A stretch of DNA of 64,000 bases from Aggregicoccus sp. 17bor-14 (GCF_009659535.1 NZ_VJZZ01000002.1:372001-436000); one strand, 5' to 3'. Shown: positions 40,814 through 49,812, counted from the stretch's first letter. Program-made: numbers and translations. Notes: a model not told the origin generated them from the sequence alone.

Positions 40814-42601
40814 TCAGGTCCCCTTCCGCGTGGCGATCCACTCCGTGACGATGCCGTCCAGCACGTCCAGCGGAACGTTGCCCGCGCCCAGCACGACGGC
40901 GTGGAACTCCCGCACGTCGAAGCGCTCGCCGAGCTCGCGCGTGGCGCGCTCGCGCAGCTCGCGACACTTCAGCGCGCCGATGCCGTAGCCCAGGTTCTGC
41001 GCGGGGAGCACGGCCCAGCGCGCCAGCGTCATGTCGAAGCGCGGTGGCGGCATCGCCACGTACTTGCGCAGGAACGCGGCGGCCTGCTCCGGCGTCCACC
41101 CCTTCGCGTGCAGCCCCGTCTCCGCCACCGCGCTCGCGTGGCTGTACACCTTCGACGTCAGGTAGAAGTTGCGTGCGGGCCCGTCCCGGTACGCCCCGAG
41201 CTCCTCGGCGAGCGACTCGGCATAAGTGGCCCAGCCCTCGTTGTACGCCGCGTTGCCGCCGAAGCGGCGGAAGGCGGGCAGCGACGTGCTCGCGCTCGCG
41301 TACTCCGCCTGCAGCATGTGCCCGGGCACCACCTCGTGGAACGCGAGCGCGGGCAGCAGGAACTTGCGCACGCCCTCCGTCTCCACGTTGTGCGTGTTGT
41401 ACAGGAAGATGCCGGCGCGCCGGCCGTCCTGGCTCCCGGGGATGAAGGCGCCGTTGGGGAACGAGGCCGCGCGGAAGGGCTCGACCGGCCTCAGCGCGTA
41501 GTCCACGCGGGGCAGGTTCGCGAACAGCTGCGGCAGCTTCGGGCGGATGGCCTCGAGGCTCTCGCGCAGGTCGCGCTCCACGGAGGCCGCGTCGAACCAG
41601 CGCTGGGCCTTGTCCTCCTGCAGCTGCGCGTTGAATGCGGCCGGGGTGCCGGCGAAGCCGAGCGAGCGCACCAGCTCCGCCCGCTCGCGCTCGGCCTTCT
41701 CGAGCTGCGCGAGGTTCAGCGCGTGGACGGCGTCGGCCGAGAGGTCCGTCGTGGTGCGCACCTTCAGGGCGTACGCATAGAGCGCGTCCCCTCGCGGCAG
41801 CGCCGACATCGCGAAGGTGGAGCGCGCCCGGGGCAGGTACTCGTCGCGCATGAAGGCGTGCAGCCGGCGGAACCCCGGCCGCACGTGCGTCTCCAGCGCG
41901 CGCACGATGGCCGCCTCCAGGCGTGCGCGCTCCCCGTCCCCGAGCCCCTCGGGGAAGCGGCGCACGGGCTCGTACAGCGGGCTGTCCGCCGCAGCCGCCG
42001 TCGCGCCGGCCTCGAGCTGCGGAAGGACGCGCTCGACGACGGCGCGCGGCTGGACCACGCCCAGCGCGATGCCCCGCCGCATGTTGTGGATGACCGCGTC
42101 CACCTGCGGCGGGAAGGCGCGCAGGCGCGCGAGGTAGTTCTCGTAGTCGCGCGCGGTGGCGAAGGGGTGGGTGGTGGGGAGGCTGAGGAGCCGGTGGTGC
42201 AGGCCCTCCATCTGGTTGAGGGGCAGGAGGATGTTCTCCTCCAGGTAGCAGTGCAGCGCCTCGCCCTCGAGCGCCAGGGCGAGCCGGCGCTGCAGGACGT
42301 CCAGGCTGACGCGGTCCGTGGGGGCGAGCGCGCGAGCGTCGATGGCGCGGGCGCGCGCGAGGAAGCGCCGCGCGGTGGCGAAGCGGCGCTGGTAGGCGCG
42401 CTCGGACTCGTCGTACAGCTTCCGGTCCGAGCGCCGGTCGCCGATGAACGTGGCGTAGCCGGGGTTGTCCGTCAGGAAGTCGTCCCAGAAGTCGCGGCTC
42501 AGCCGCTGCAGCTTCGCCGTCTCGCTGGAGGAAGGAGCAGGGGCCTGGGCGGACGCGCGGGGGGCCGCGAGCAGCGTGAGGGTCAGCAACAGCAGTCGCA
42601 T
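40814..42601 (-). CDS. DUF885 family metallopeptidase-like protein
   Basis: A 595-residue exported protein. The signal peptide (MRLLLLTLTLLAAPRASAQ) is clear. DUF885 proteins resemble M32-type metallopeptidases; here HEVVPGH (H422-H428) and EGWATYAESLAEELG (the following Glu helix) provide the probable zinc ligands. The N-terminal half (LSRDFWDDFLTDNPGYATFIGDRR) and the YLEENILLPLNQMEG segment also follow the family. It is probably a periplasmic peptidase. The minus-strand TGCTACGGT element and GGAGG upstream of ATG 42601 mark the promoter and ribosome binding site. Confidence 0.87.
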   Translation of the reverse strand: MRLLLLTLTLLAAPRASAQAPAPSSSETAKLQRLSRDFWDDFLTDNPGYATFIGDRRSDRKLYDESERAYQRRFATARRFLARARAIDARALAPTDRVSLDVLQRRLALALEGEALHCYLEENILLPLNQMEGLHHRLLSLPTTHPFATARDYENYLARLRAFPPQVDAVIHNMRRGIALGVVQPRAVVERVLPQLEAGATAAAADSPLYEPVRRFPEGLGDGERARLEAAIVRALETHVRPGFRRLHAFMRDEYLPRARSTFAMSALPRGDALYAYALKVRTTTDLSADAVHALNLAQLEKAERERAELVRSLGFAGTPAAFNAQLQEDKAQRWFDAASVERDLRESLEAIRPKLPQLFANLPRVDYALRPVEPFRAASFPNGAFIPGSQDGRRAGIFLYNTHNVETEGVRKFLLPALAFHEVVPGHMLQAEYASASTSLPAFRRFGGNAAYNEGWATYAESLAEELGAYRDGPARNFYLTSKVYSHASAVAETGLHAKGWTPEQAAAFLRKYVAMPPPRFDMTLARWAVLPAQNLGYGIGALKCRELRERATRELGERFDVREFHAVVLGAGNVPLDVLDGIVTEWIATRKGT

Positions 42602-42710
42602 GCGGCCTCCGGGAGCGGCGCACCGTAGCAGGGGCGACGGGTCCACCGCGATTCCGGAGGCCGGAGCGCCGCGGGGAGCTGCTCCACCCAGGAGTCGCCG
42701 ATGCGCTCCC

Positions 42711-43718
42711 TCAGCGCTCCGGGCAGGCGCCGAAGCCGAGGCCATTGGGGGTGGTGACCCCGCCCAGCACGCGCTGCGAGAGGTCCTCCGCGCGGATGAC
42801 GCTGAGGTGATCGTCGTCCACGTTGGCCACGTAGATGCGTCCGTCGGGCCCGCGCCGGGCGAAGATGGGGGTCTTCCCGGTGGGCAGGAAGCGCGCGGGG
42901 GCGCCTCCGGGCGGGAAGACGGCGACGCCTCCGTCGGAGAGCGAGGGGGCGACGACCGTGCCGTCGGGCAGCTGGTCCAGGTACACCAGCTGTCCGGGGC
43001 GCGGCGCCGCGAGGCGGCGGAGCACGGACAGGTCCGTGGCACGCAGGACGACGACCTCGCCACGGGCGCTGGCGAGCAGCTCACCCTCCCGGCTCACGAG
43101 CAGCCCCCGCACCGGCGACCCGACGTCGCGATGGGCCAGGATGCGCCCGCTGACCGGATCCAGCCGGGAGACGCCCCCGGCCCCGGCGAAGGTGAAGAGC
43201 GCGTCGCCGCTGCGGGAGAACACGAAGTTGTGCGTGCCCGCGGGCACGGCGAAGCGACGCAACAGTGCACCGCGCTCCACGTCGAACACGAGCATCGTGT
43301 CGCTGCCCACCTCGGCGTTGACGAACAGCTCCGCGGCGCTCGGAGGGCGCAGCTTGACGCCGTGCGGCCCGCGCACGTCCGCCGGGAGGCGGTACTCGCC
43401 CACGCGGGTGGCGCGCGCGAGGTCGATGCGCGCCACGCGCACGCCGGGGACACCGATGCGGTTGTCGTAGTCGGCGATGCCGAACAGGGACACGTAGGCC
43501 GTGCGGCCATCCGGGGAGACCTCCACCTCGTGGGGCCGCTCGCCCAGCGGGATTCGGGCCCGCACCCCTCCGCCGGGGTCCAGGATGGCCAGTCGGCCCG
43601 GCGTCTCCTCGACCGAGAGCACGCAGAAGCTGCCGTCGCCCTCCCGGGCGTGGGTGCGGCCCGCGCCTCCGAGCAGCGCGAGCAGGCACAGCGTGGTCGC
43701 ACACCGGGCTCTCTGCAT
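42711..43718 (-). CDS. YncE-like beta-propeller exported protein
   Basis: A 335-residue protein. The signal peptide (residues 1-25, ending GRTHA) precedes repeats of the YVTN/YncE type: GERPHEVEVSPDGRTAYVSLFG, GTHNFVFSRSGDALFTFAG, SPVRGLLVSREGELLASARG, GQLVYLDQLPDGTVVAPSLSDGG, and the last GPDGRIYVANVDDDHLSVI. These make a seven-blade propeller. It probably acts in the periplasm as a binding or scaffold protein. The ATG at 43718 is the natural signal-peptide start. It lies 109 bases upstream of the DUF885 gene on the same strand and could be co-transcribed with it. Confidence 0.83.
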   Translation of the reverse strand: MQRARCATTLCLLALLGGAGRTHAREGDGSFCVLSVEETPGRLAILDPGGGVRARIPLGERPHEVEVSPDGRTAYVSLFGIADYDNRIGVPGVRVARIDLARATRVGEYRLPADVRGPHGVKLRPPSAAELFVNAEVGSDTMLVFDVERGALLRRFAVPAGTHNFVFSRSGDALFTFAGAGGVSRLDPVSGRILAHRDVGSPVRGLLVSREGELLASARGEVVVLRATDLSVLRRLAAPRPGQLVYLDQLPDGTVVAPSLSDGGVAVFPPGGAPARFLPTGKTPIFARRGPDGRIYVANVDDDHLSVIRAEDLSQRVLGGVTTPNGLGFGACPER

Positions 43719-44187
43719 GGCGCCCTCTCCGGGTTCCCGACCTGCGCGGATCGCCGGCGGGTGGGCAGCCACTGTTGGCGCGTGCAGGCCCCCCGTCAAT
43801 CGCCCGGCAGGGCCGGCCTTCGGGAGGCCAGGGGCTGAGCAGCGCGCGGGCCTGGACGCGGGCTCAGCCCAGCGGTTCTCCACCTGCGGGCGCTCGAGCG
43901 CCTGCGCCCCGGGCGCGAGGGGGCATGGCGAGGGCGTTGGCCGAGAGGTACGCGTCGGCGAGCACGCGCGGCGTGCCACCGGTCTTGGGCAGGGTCATCA
44001 GGGTTCCCTCGCTGAGCGGGAGGAAGAAAGGACGCAGACCCGGAACCAGACTCCCTCTCCCTCGTGCGAGGTGAGAGAGAATGCCTCCTGGGTCGCCCGG
44101 GAAATACACCCGCGCTCCGTCCCGAAGCCGTGAGAGAGTCGTCGCCATCGGCGCGCCGCGACCGCGCCTCGCTGGAGGGCGAGATCC
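43719..44187. other. Intergenic region with possible propeller-gene remnant
   Basis: 469 bases between the divergent YncE-like gene and the DUF262 operon. On the minus strand, 43864-44148 could encode 94 residues starting MATTLSRLRDGARV. The inner part, GTLMTLPKTGGTPRVLADAYLSANALAM, looks like one blade of a propeller repeat (GxVxxVPxxGGxPxxLAxxxxxPxGLAV). The rest is GC-rich, Arg/Gly/Ala-biased sequence. I read it as a remnant or chance frame, not a functional gene. Confidence 0.35.
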
Positions 44188-45351
44188 TTGAGTGCTGAAG
44201 AGCGTGAGCGGACGGTGTCGGGCCCCCGCCAGGAGTGCTTCGACGACGCGCCGACCGACACCGAGGTCGAGGACGTGGGGCCGGGGGTTCCGGAGCGCAA
44301 GGCCCTGGACGCGGGGAAGCTGCGCATCGTCCCCAAGCCGCTCTCGGTGCGCCAGGCGCTCGACCTGGTGGACGCGGGCGACATCGCGCTCGCGCAGGAC
44401 TTCCCGCGCCTCGCGCTGTGGACGAGCCGGCAGAGGTCGCTGCTCGTCGAGTCCGTGCTTGTCGGGATTCCGCTGCCCGCCCTCTACTTCCACCAGGACA
44501 CGCAGGGCACGCTGCACGTGGTGGACGGCGTGCAGAGACTCACGGTGCTGCACCGCTTCGCGAAGGGGCTCGAGCCGCTCACGGAGCTCGAGTACTTCCC
44601 GGAGCTCTCCGGCAAGACCTTCGACACGCTGGACACCCAGTTCCGCCGCCGCTTCCAGGGGGCGCAGCTCGCCATCCACGTGCTCGAGCCCTCGACGCCG
44701 GACGAGGTGAAGTTCGACGTCTTCCGGCGCATCAACACGGGCGGCAGCCCACTCACCGCGCAGGAGATCCGCCACCTCATGGGGCGAAGCGGCTCGCGCG
44801 AGCTGCTCACGCGGCTCACCGCGCTGCCTTCGTTCGCGGAGGCCACCGGCGGCGCCTTCCAGAACGAGCGCCGCATGACCGACCGCGAGCTCGCGCTGCG
44901 CTTCTGCGCGTTCCGGGTGGCGTTCGATGAGTACCTCCCGTTTCCGGGCCTGGACGCGTTCCTCCTCGACTTCACGCGCCGCCTCGACGGTACGCACCCA
45001 CAGAAGCCCGCACTCACCGACGCGGAGCGCGAGGGGCTGGTGTCGGACTTCGACCGCGCGATGCGCAGTGCGACGGCAGTTTTCGGCGCGAGCGCGTTCC
45101 GCAAGTACCCGCCCGCTGCGACGAAGCCGGGGCCGCTGAACCGCGCGCTGTTCGAGAGCTGGGCAGTGGCGCTCGCGGACCACGCGCCCGAGGCGCTCGC
45201 GCCGCGCAGTGCGGAGATTTCCGCTGCCGCGCGAGCGCTCCTGGAGGACCCTGCCTACAGCGACGCCGTGAGTGTGAGCACCGGCGACGCACTGCGGGTG
45301 GCGCTGCGCTTCACACGGGCCCGTGAGATCCTGCAGCGGGAGACACCTTGA
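44188..45351 (+). CDS. DUF262 family protein (ParB/Srx nuclease-like fold)
   Basis: A 387-residue protein, first gene of a tight operon. The N-terminal half is a DUF262 domain: LWTSRQRSLLVESVLVGIPLPALYF, then VVDGVQRLTVL (D113, G114, Q116, R117; the usual DGQQR motif with Val for the first Gln), then FRRINTGGSPLTAQEIR (179-195). DUF262 domains occur in GmrSD, SspE and BrxU, where they use nucleotides and couple to nuclease action on modified phage DNA. The C-terminal ~150 residues are helical, with no HNH (DUF1524) domain, so a partner must supply any cutting. TTG 44188 is the start: GGAGG lies nine bases upstream, and no ATG fits. The stop overlaps the next gene's start. Confidence 0.88.
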   Translation: MSAEERERTVSGPRQECFDDAPTDTEVEDVGPGVPERKALDAGKLRIVPKPLSVRQALDLVDAGDIALAQDFPRLALWTSRQRSLLVESVLVGIPLPALYFHQDTQGTLHVVDGVQRLTVLHRFAKGLEPLTELEYFPELSGKTFDTLDTQFRRRFQGAQLAIHVLEPSTPDEVKFDVFRRINTGGSPLTAQEIRHLMGRSGSRELLTRLTALPSFAEATGGAFQNERRMTDRELALRFCAFRVAFDEYLPFPGLDAFLLDFTRRLDGTHPQKPALTDAEREGLVSDFDRAMRSATAVFGASAFRKYPPAATKPGPLNRALFESWAVALADHAPEALAPRSAEISAAARALLEDPAYSDAVSVSTGDALRVALRFTRAREILQRETP

Positions 45352-46475
45352 TCAAGACGCTGGAGATTGCCGGCTTCAAGCGCTTCGCCTCCGCCTCGGT
45401 GGAGTTCGCACCGCTCACCGTCCTCTCGGGACTCAACGGCGCGGGGAAGACCTCGGTCATCCACACGCTGCTCATGCTGCGCGAGGCGAGCCTCTTCAAC
45501 GCGCGCTCCGTCTCGCTCAACGGCCCTTACGGCCTCGAGCTGGGCAGCGTGCAGGACGTGCTCAACCTGAACACCGCCGCGGGCTCCAATGAGATCCGCG
45601 TGACGGTGCGCCCGGGCGAGGGCGAGGAGGAGCGCGCGCTCTACATCTTCGACGCCCGCGACGAGGAGCTGCTGCACCTGCCCATCAAGGAGCGCCCGCA
45701 CCCGGTGCCCACGGTGCTCGGCGGCCCCGCGCGCGGCTTCGGCTACCTGTCGGCGGAGCGGCTGGGACCGCGTGACGTGCTGCCCGCGAGCGCGCGCCCC
45801 GAGGACGACCTGGGCGTGGGCGTGCGCGGGGAGTACTGCGCGCAGGTGCTCGCGCGCCACGGGCTGAAGGAGAAGGTGCCCGTGGGCAGGCGGCACCCCT
45901 CGCTCACGGACGACGCGGATGCGTTCCTCAAGTACCAGGTCGAGGCCTGGCTCTCGGACATCGCGCGGCCCACCGAGATCGAGTCCGTGGCCTTCCCGAA
46001 CACCTCGGTGACGGCGATGCGCTTCCGCGCGCCCGGCGGCGACTGGGTGCGCGCGCCGAACATGGGCTTCGGGCTGAGCTACAGCCTGCCCGTGGTGGTG
46101 GCGGGGCTCGTCGCGCCGCAGCGGGACGCGCTGCTCATCGTGGAGAACCCCGAGGCACACCTGCACCCGGCGGGGCAGTCGCGCATGGGGACCTTCCTCG
46201 CCACCGTGGCGGCGACGGGAGTCCAGGTGCTGGTGGAGACGCACAGCGACCACGTGCTCAACGGCATCCGGCGCGCGATTGGCGAGCTCGGGCTGCTGAA
46301 GCCCGAGGACGCCCTGGTGCACTTCTTCGACGCGAAGGAGGACGGCGAGCCGCGCAACACGCCGCTGCGCTTCTCGGCTTCGGGTGGGCTGAACGAGTGG
46401 CCCAAGCGCTTCTTCGACCAGTACCAGGTGGACGTCGCCGTGCTCGCGAAGGTGCGCCGCGGGGCGGTGAAGTAG
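45348..46475 (+). CDS. AAA ATPase with DUF3696 C-terminus (COG4938-like)
   Basis: A 375-residue ATPase of the SMC/RecF-like type. The Walker A motif GLNGAGKTS (28-36) follows MIKTLEIAGFKRF; Walker B is LLIVENPEAHLHP (E266), followed by the D-loop-like VLVETHSDHVLNGIRRAI. The C-terminus FDQYQVDVAVLAKVRRG is the DUF3696 end. Such ATPases are found with DUF262 or nuclease partners in accessory regions; overcoming-lysogenisation-type ATPases are distant relatives, but there is no TOPRIM domain here. The start TTG overlaps the DUF262 stop (TTGA), so translation is coupled. Confidence 0.88.
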   Translation: MIKTLEIAGFKRFASASVEFAPLTVLSGLNGAGKTSVIHTLLMLREASLFNARSVSLNGPYGLELGSVQDVLNLNTAAGSNEIRVTVRPGEGEEERALYIFDARDEELLHLPIKERPHPVPTVLGGPARGFGYLSAERLGPRDVLPASARPEDDLGVGVRGEYCAQVLARHGLKEKVPVGRRHPSLTDDADAFLKYQVEAWLSDIARPTEIESVAFPNTSVTAMRFRAPGGDWVRAPNMGFGLSYSLPVVVAGLVAPQRDALLIVENPEAHLHPAGQSRMGTFLATVAATGVQVLVETHSDHVLNGIRRAIGELGLLKPEDALVHFFDAKEDGEPRNTPLRFSASGGLNEWPKRFFDQYQVDVAVLAKVRRGAVK

Positions 46476-46478
46476 CGG

Positions 46479-47480
46479 ATGCGCTTCGTCCTCGAGGAGT
46501 CCAGCTGGAGCTGGGACGGCAGGGACCGCGAAGGGTTCATCGAGCGGCTCGAGCAGCTGCTCGACCGCACGGACGTGGCGCGCGAGCGCGGTGAGCCCTT
46601 CGCGGCGAGCACCGAGCTGCTGCGCCAGCAGGTGCACGGCCACGAGCTCTCGGACCTGCTCTTCAACACGGAGCTGCCGCTCTCGCTCCCGCCCGAGGTG
46701 GGCCAGCGCGTGGCGGCCCTGTTCGGCTCGCTCACGCTGTGGGACGAGCAGGAGGCATGGCCCGGGCTGGAGGTGCGCATCGGTGGCGCGGAGCCGGTGA
46801 TCTCGGTCTCGGGGGCGTTTGCGCATGCGCGCACGGAGGCGGGAGTGGCCACGGCGTGCCTGCCCCTGCCCGGAGCGCTGAAGGGGCCGCAGGACGTGGT
46901 GATGGAGGGGAGGGCGACGCAGGTCCACTTCGTGGTGGACGAGGCGACGCACCGGGCCTTCTTCCGCCACGCGCTCGAGCTGGAGCGCGTGGACGAGCGG
47001 GGTCTGGAGGCGCTCGCCGAGCACGCCTTTCCGGACCTGTACTTCTACGACGGCGTGTGGCGTGGCCTCGGCGAGATGGAGGGCGGCTACGCGCGCGTGC
47101 GCGAGGCGCTGCACCAGGTGCTCGGCGTGCTGGATGACCACGGCGCGTGGGTGTTCACGGACGAGAGTGGCCGGCTCTCACGCAACGACCCCGCGCCGAG
47201 CGATGCCGAGCGCCAGCCGGTGACGAACCAGCTCGTGGGCCGGCGCTTCCAGCAGTGGGGCTGCGAGGTCGCGCCCGAGAAGCCCAACGTGCGCGAGGAC
47301 GGAGCCTGCCGGCGAGCACGGGAGCGCGAGCTGGAGGGCCGCACGCTCTACTGCGAGTGGCACTACAAGTTCGAGCGCCACACCAACCGGCTGCACTTGC
47401 ATCCGCCGGTGCCCGAGTCAGGAAACCGAGTGGTGGTGGCCATCCTCCACGGCCACCTGCCGCTGCCCGGCGACGGGTAA
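46479..47480 (+). CDS. Unrecognised 333-residue protein, third gene of DUF262-ATPase operon
   Basis: I do not recognise this family. It starts 3 bases after the ATPase stop, so it belongs to the operon. The N-terminal half is mixed alpha/beta, with acidic stretches. Residues ~180-225 contain LYFYDGVWRGLGEMEGGYARVREALHQVLGVLDDHGAWVF. The C-terminal ~80 residues are a compact block with conserved-looking aromatic/His spacing: TLYCEWHYKFERHTNRLHLH, then RVVVAILHGHLPLP. A similar W-H-x-K...N-R-x-H...H-L pattern occurs, as far as I remember, at the ends of uncharacterised proteins in defence loci. It could be the effector or the sensor of the operon; this is inference. Confidence 0.75.
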   Translation: MRFVLEESSWSWDGRDREGFIERLEQLLDRTDVARERGEPFAASTELLRQQVHGHELSDLLFNTELPLSLPPEVGQRVAALFGSLTLWDEQEAWPGLEVRIGGAEPVISVSGAFAHARTEAGVATACLPLPGALKGPQDVVMEGRATQVHFVVDEATHRAFFRHALELERVDERGLEALAEHAFPDLYFYDGVWRGLGEMEGGYARVREALHQVLGVLDDHGAWVFTDESGRLSRNDPAPSDAERQPVTNQLVGRRFQQWGCEVAPEKPNVREDGACRRARERELEGRTLYCEWHYKFERHTNRLHLHPPVPESGNRVVVAILHGHLPLPGDG

Positions 47481-47894
47481 GGCGCAGCAGCGCTACTCCG
47501 ACTCAATGCTGTGCTCTGCGGACGCCTATTCGCTAGCGCGTGAAAGCATCCAACTGCGCTAAGGACACTGACTACGTCAAACTGCGGTGCGTCGGCCAAC
47601 CGCAACCCCCAGAGGCGCTTCGCCAGCGTACTCATATGCCTTTGAGAGCCCCAGCAAGACCGTCTCCCGATGGCGTCCTGCCCTACTCGGATTACGCAGC
47701 CGCTAGGAGCATGAGCGGGCCTGTTTGTTCTATGGTTCCACCGAGTTCACGTTCGATCTTCTCTCCACGGGATGGTCGGTAGTGCCCCCCAACCAGTCGC
47801 GCAGAGCAAGAGCTGCCCTATCTATCCCGTGTACCTCACCCCGAAGGTCATCTCCTCTCGAAAGCCGACAGGGATGTCGGTCGGAGCACCAACA
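47481..47894. other. Low-GC junction region before SHOCT gene
   Basis: 414 bases whose base composition falls clearly below that of the flanking genes. Short frames on both strands show no start signal or familiar domain. It marks the upstream edge of the AT-richer segment. No attC, direct-repeat att pair or tRNA end was recognised. Confidence 0.45.
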
Positions 47895-48176
47895 ATGGCA
47901 AATAGCTCATTTAAGCGAACCATGATCGGCGCCGTCATCTTCGTTATCGGAGCTGCAATGGCAACCGAAAGCGATATCGCGCTGCTGGGAGCTCTAGTTG
48001 CTCTCGGAGGGCTCGGCTATGGCCTGAAGCCACTAGCAGATGAGTTTGTCAAGAATCGAGACAAAACGCGGGCTCAAGCCGAGTTGCTGACATGCAAAAA
48101 GTTATTCGACGAGGGCATCCTGAGCCAGAGTGAGTACGACCGGAAAACGGAGGAACTAAAGAAACTCATCTTTTAG
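47895..48176 (+). CDS. Small membrane protein with SHOCT domain
   Basis: A 93-residue protein. Two hydrophobic stretches (residues ~10-25 and ~29-45) are followed by a polar helix and a C-terminal SHOCT motif, CKKLFDEGILSQSEYDRKTEELKKLIF, a short domain usually at protein ends that mediates oligomerisation. Codon use and base composition are clearly different from the core genes around it. ATG 47895 is chosen because GGAG lies eight bases upstream; a longer frame to 47772 lacks a ribosome binding site. Its role is unknown; small TM-SHOCT proteins occur beside defence and mobile genes. Confidence 0.7.
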   Translation: MANSSFKRTMIGAVIFVIGAAMATESDIALLGALVALGGLGYGLKPLADEFVKNRDKTRAQAELLTCKKLFDEGILSQSEYDRKTEELKKLIF

Positions 48177-48246
48177 AACGCCGTCGTCCCTCAAGAACGG
48201 AACGGGCAATACGTAAGGCGATTGAGACCGGACCATGGTCCGGCCT

Positions 48247-49597
48247 TCAGAACAGGCCGCCCCCTGTTCGTCCAAAGCCGAAGCCAATGCCTGAGCCATA
48301 TAGCGAGTGAGGCAACGATGCTCGCTCGTAGAGTTTAGGTAGTTCAGTCTTTGGGTCGGGCCGGACGTTCGAAGCGCCCTTTCGGATGAATAATTCATTC
48401 GCTTTGCCCGAATAGGGACGGTCATCTCCTGTCTCGACTCTGACCATAATTACACGATGGCCCGAGACGCCGACGAGCTCGATATTGAAGGGGGGGCACA
48501 GGCTTCACCCGCTCTCTAAAGAGTGAGTCCAAGTAGGCCAAGTACCTGTCTTCGTCTTCAGGTTTATCTCCCTGGATGACTCGGCGAAAGGTTTGCTCGC
48601 CCTCCGGCTCACCATCGTTTCTGACGCCAATGTACAGGCGCCCTCCCACGGTGTTGGCGAAGGCAATAACGGTCGCAATAAGCTCAGACTCCTTGTCGCT
48701 TTTGGGGTTGACGAAGGGCTTGTATTCGACACGATCGTTCTCTCCGTCCGCCAAGTCGCGTTCAGCTTGCTCGGATGGGGGAAGTTGCCTCGCCGGATCT
48801 ACTAGAGTCGCTCCAGGAGATAGGTTTGCCATGCCCATGAGGTCTCGGCTGGAATGTACGAGATAGACGTCAGCACCTCGGGCGTCGACTGGGGTCTCCC
48901 AGCTAAAAGCTGAAGGCGCTGGCCTCAATGGAGGCAGCACAAGTCGACCCGTATCCGTGGCAATCGCGGCTTGAATTTCAAGCTCGTCATTCTCGCTCGA
49001 GGAATGCACCGTCCCCGACAGTCGATTGCCCTCCCATCGGACGCTGCCGAGCATTCCCCTCGTATCCGGAACGACGACTAGCATCTCACCGAGATGGCGT
49101 GCTTGCCCATCTCGTTGAACTAGTCGTTCGCCCCATACCCAATCTTCGACTGCTCGATGAAAAGAGGGAAACGGAGGCAGACCGTGGGCTACAGCGACAC
49201 CAGAGGTGAGTCCGTGATCGTGACGTCGACTCTGCTGGCTTGCCTCAAGCACCCACTCAGACCAGCCGGAGAGGCTGTCCGAACGACTAACTCGCCGTTC
49301 GATTCTCCCGTAGTCGAACGAGCCGAAGTTAAAGCTGCCGGTCCCATCAGTGGGGTGCACTAGCGCAGACCGCAAGCTCGGCACGGCCTGTTCTATGGGC
49401 AGCCACACCTCGCGGAGGCGGAGTTCGCCGTAGTCCCGGCCTTCCCGCGGCTCGCGATGCTCGTCAACAAAAAGCCAGCGCGCAGTAAGGAATCCCTTTG
49501 CGCCTTCTGCCCAAGTCACTAGCGCACCCAGTGGCGCGCGATTCCGACGGACAAAAGTTTGCTCAAGCTGAGAGACCGCCTCAAGAAGCGAATCCAT
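48247..49597 (-). pseudogene. Schlafen/AlbA_2 domain protein, frameshifted in a G7 run
   Basis: The intact first frame runs from ATG 49597 for 391 codons to 48422. Residues 1 to ~280 are unassigned. Residues ~283-330 carry NDRVEYKPFVNPKSDKESELIATVIAFANT, then GGRLYIGVRNDGEP, an AlbA_2 (Schlafen) domain (E291 corresponds to the family's EFK/EYK acidic residue). At 48490-48496 a run of seven G (seven C in the mRNA) shifts the frame. With six, the domain continues as FNIELVGVSGHRVIMVRVETG and NELFIRKGASNVRP, to a stop at 48247, giving about 449 residues. The C-terminal part thus exists in the alternative frame. It could be a pseudogene, a phase-variable gene, a programmed frameshift or a sequencing error. 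AlbA_2 proteins are RNA-binding or RNase-like and occur in phage defence. Confidence 0.78.
48490..48496. repeat. Homopolymer G7 run at the frameshift point
   Basis: Seven G residues on the plus strand. Removing one base restores the AlbA_2 reading frame across the whole domain. Confidence 0.8.
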
Positions 49598-49812
49598 ATG
49601 TACCTAGATCCTTCAGAGCAGAAAATCCCTGAAGCGGGAAAACGTTGCTCCGGCATGTTCCTAGTCACGAACTGACGTAGACCTTTTGCGATGGCAGATC
49701 GCGTCTAGCGTCTAGTCGCGAGGTTGCACGAGGGAGAGGCAATTCTCGGGCTGACAATCTCGCAGTTCGAAAATTTCGCGACAGGCCGGCCGGCGAGTAG
49801 CGAATGTAGCCA

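Noticed and set aside
43864-44148. Short minus-strand frame considered as a RiPP precursor next to the operon
   Set aside because: No Cys/Ser/Thr-rich core, no leader or cleavage motif, and no modifying enzyme nearby; a propeller remnant fits better.
47481-47894. Looked for integron attC or att direct repeats at the edge of the low-GC segment
   Set aside because: Short shared words such as GCTAAGG occur, but no inverted core or paired direct repeats of useful length were found.
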